The position numbers and the translations under genes are program-made. 64,000 nt of DNA from Pauljensenia sp902373545 (GTDB taxonomy: Bacteria > Actinomycetota > Actinomycetes > Actinomycetales > Actinomycetaceae), in assembly GCF_041432775.1 (NCBI RefSeq), contig NZ_JAPWAG010000011.1, forward strand, positions 1 to 64,000, read 5' to 3'. The notes under the pieces were generated by a model. That model was given only the letters and a program-made list of their open reading frames with translations. It ran no database searches and had not been told where the DNA came from. This document shows positions 62,593 to 64,000 of this stretch, in pieces (the stretch's first letter is position 1; every line of letters starts with the position of its first letter).

Positions 62593-63747
62593 TTAGTCGG
62601 TGGCTGAAGAGCCCTTGAGGGCGTCGACGGCGGCGCGTGCGCGCGTCAGGGCAAGGCCGGGATCCTTGTCGACGACGGTGACGTGGCCGAGTTTGCGTCC
62701 CGGGCGCACGTCCTTGCCGTAGAGGTGGACCTTCGCTCCCGGCCCCCCGGCCGCAAACGCGTCGGCCAGGGCACGCGCGGGCTGGCTGTAGGCGGAACCC
62801 AGCAGGTTGACCATGACGGAGTAGGAGCCGGGGGCCTTCAGGTCGGTCGAGCCCAGCGGCAGGTCCAAGACGGCACGCAGGTGCTGCTCGAACTGGCTGG
62901 TGACGGCCCCATCGATGGTCCAGTGACCCGTGTTGTGGGGGCGCATGGCCAGCTCGTTGACGAGGACGCGCTCGTCCGTGCCCTCACCGACGACAAACAT
63001 CTCGACGGCGAGCACGCCGGTGACGCCCAACTCGGCGGCGATGCGTTCGCCGATGCGGCGAGCCTCAGCGGCCGTCTCGGGGCGGATACCCACGGCGGGG
63101 GCCGTGACCTCGGCACACACGCCGCCCACCTGAACGGTGGAGGCTACGGGCCAGGATGCGATCTCGCCGGATGGCGTGCGGGCCAGCAGGGCCGCCACCT
63201 CGCCCGTGAAGGGCACCATGGCCTCGGCCAGGAGGGGGCCGCTTCCCCACCAGGACTCGACGTCTGCGGGGCTGTGGGCGACCGCGACGCCGTGGCCGTC
63301 GTAGCCGCCGCGCGGGGTCTTGACGATGAGGGGCCAGCCGATGACCGCCCCGAAGCGTTCCAGCTCGGCCGCGTCTGCCACGCGCGCCCACGCCGGGCAG
63401 GGAATTCCCATCTCGCTCAGGCGCGCACGCATCTCCAGCTTATCCTGGGCGTACAGGAGCGCACTGGCCGGGGGCTGGACGGACACGACGCGGCCCGCCT
63501 CTTCCATGGTCTGGGCGGGAATGTGCTCGTGTTCGAAGGTGAGGACGTCTGCGCCGTCAATGAGGGCGCTGACCGCGTCCAGGTCGGCGGGGATCCCGGC
63601 GGCTTTGTCAACGGTCACCTGTCCGGTGGACCCGTTCTCGGCCTCGACGAGAGCTCGCAGATTAATACCGAGCGCGATCGCGCTCTCCTGCATCATGCGT
63701 GCCAGCTGTCCGCCGCCAATGACGGCAACGGTGGGAGGAGTCAACAT
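62593..63747 (-). CDS. purK: N5-carboxyaminoimidazole ribonucleotide synthase
   Basis: A 384-residue ATP-grasp enzyme. ATG 63747 (MLTPPTVAVIGGGQLARMM) is preferred; GTG 63759 is possible. GGGQLARMM, the ATP-grasp PLIVKTPRGGYDGHGV, EMFVVGEGTDERVLVNELAM and RPHNTGHWTIDGA identify PurK. It carboxylates aminoimidazole ribonucleotide using ATP and bicarbonate. Operon with purE. Confidence 0.95.
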   Translation of the reverse strand: MLTPPTVAVIGGGQLARMMQESAIALGINLRALVEAENGSTGQVTVDKAAGIPADLDAVSALIDGADVLTFEHEHIPAQTMEEAGRVVSVQPPASALLYAQDKLEMRARLSEMGIPCPAWARVADAAELERFGAVIGWPLIVKTPRGGYDGHGVAVAHSPADVESWWGSGPLLAEAMVPFTGEVAALLARTPSGEIASWPVASTVQVGGVCAEVTAPAVGIRPETAAEARRIGERIAAELGVTGVLAVEMFVVGEGTDERVLVNELAMRPHNTGHWTIDGAVTSQFEQHLRAVLDLPLGSTDLKAPGSYSVMVNLLGSAYSQPARALADAFAAGGPGAKVHLYGKDVRPGRKLGHVTVVDKDPGLALTRARAAVDALKGSSATD

Positions 63748-63780
63748 ATCGCGTTCCACGCCTCCCAATCTACCCCGCTC

Positions 63781-64000
63781 TTAGAAGCGCCGCGACCGAC
63801 GTCCCATGGAAATGAGCGGCCCCTCGGGCATGACGCGATCGGGGTCCAGCGAGGCCGGAATCGCGGCCACGGATACCGTGAAAACGGCAGGAGTATTGGA
63901 CTTGAGCTCCAGTCGGCCGCCCATCGCCTGAGCCAGGTCGTGGGCCAGCGCCAGTCCGATGCCCGTCGAACCGTGTCCAGACACACCCTTTTCGAAAATG
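63781..64000 (-). CDS. Sensor histidine kinase, C-terminal fragment (cut by window edge)
   Basis: The last about 73 residues of a histidine kinase whose 5' part lies beyond the window. The frame runs in as FEKGVSGHGSTGIGLALAHD, the G-box of a HATPase_c domain, followed by LAQAMGGRLELKS and a short tail (MGRRSRRF). The upstream HisKA and sensor parts cannot be seen. It ends 33 bp before purK and reads in the same direction. Confidence 0.85.
   Translation of the reverse strand, partial: IFEKGVSGHGSTGIGLALAHDLAQAMGGRLELKSNTPAVFTVSVAAIPASLDPDRVMPEGPLISMGRRSRRF

Overview
The window is GC-rich and densely coded, and it reads as the chromosome of an actinobacterium. The gene content (SigH/SigR with its RsrA-type anti-sigma factor, MtrAB-LpqB, WhiB, bL37, LCP proteins, DUF3499, a TIGR03089-type protein) and the gene order fit the Actinomycetaceae. 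A Schaalia/Actinomyces-like species is my best guess, but it cannot be proven from the sequence alone. No tRNA, rRNA, CRISPR array, prophage or intact transposase was seen. From memory, the gene order parallels the Mycobacterium tuberculosis Rv3223c-Rv3276c region (sigH, aroA, rsgA, Rv3235, secA1, hpf, comF, lpqB-mtrB-mtrA, DUF3499, Rv3259, whiB2, TIGR03089, LCP, purE-purK), so most of the window is a conserved backbone.

Layout. 1-629: gene-free, built of several repeat families. 630-5046: ribosomal protein bL37, the rsrA/sigH redox-stress pair, a DoxX protein, aroA and rsgA. 5145-6341: two paralogous four-helix membrane proteins that share promoter architecture. 6354-11460: a glutamine amidotransferase-like protein and SbcD-SbcC. 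11602-16234: DUF6912-like, CpaE/Ssd-like and SAF-domain proteins, a small HTH protein, a conserved hypothetical, a LysM protein and an Rv3235-family protein. 16315-25527: secA, a repeat-rich gap, hpf, comF, and the lpqB-mtrB-mtrA envelope-stress system. 25670-33136: GDPD-membrane-domain protein, DUF4129, DUF4350, MoxR, DUF58, SpoIIM and RDD genes. 33140-40018: DUF3499, a degenerate zincin, DUF5719, a large membrane GT2, whiB2 and a TIGR03089-type protein.

40038-60812 is a cell-surface polysaccharide region. It holds six or seven glycosyltransferases, RmlB, another epimerase/dehydratase, a Wzm/Wzt-type ABC exporter, a DUF2142 membrane protein, a WbpB/WbpE/WbpD-like trio for a diacetamido uronic acid, a dolichyl-phosphate-mannose-synthase-like GT2 with a DUF2304 partner, and two LCP ligases. 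Together they suggest synthesis of a probably rhamnose-containing glycan with amino-uronic acid, its ABC-dependent export, and its attachment to peptidoglycan. The right end carries galE, purE, purK and the C-terminus of a histidine kinase cut by the window edge.

No clearly novel multi-gene system was found. The least explained structures are non-coding: composite repeats placed just downstream of both bL37 and hpf, an inverted pair of elements carrying 19-bp tandem arrays (127-280 and 53448-53561), a pair of MITE-like elements (52959-53298), and a hairpin conserved at the predicted transcription start of the 5145/5880 paralogs.
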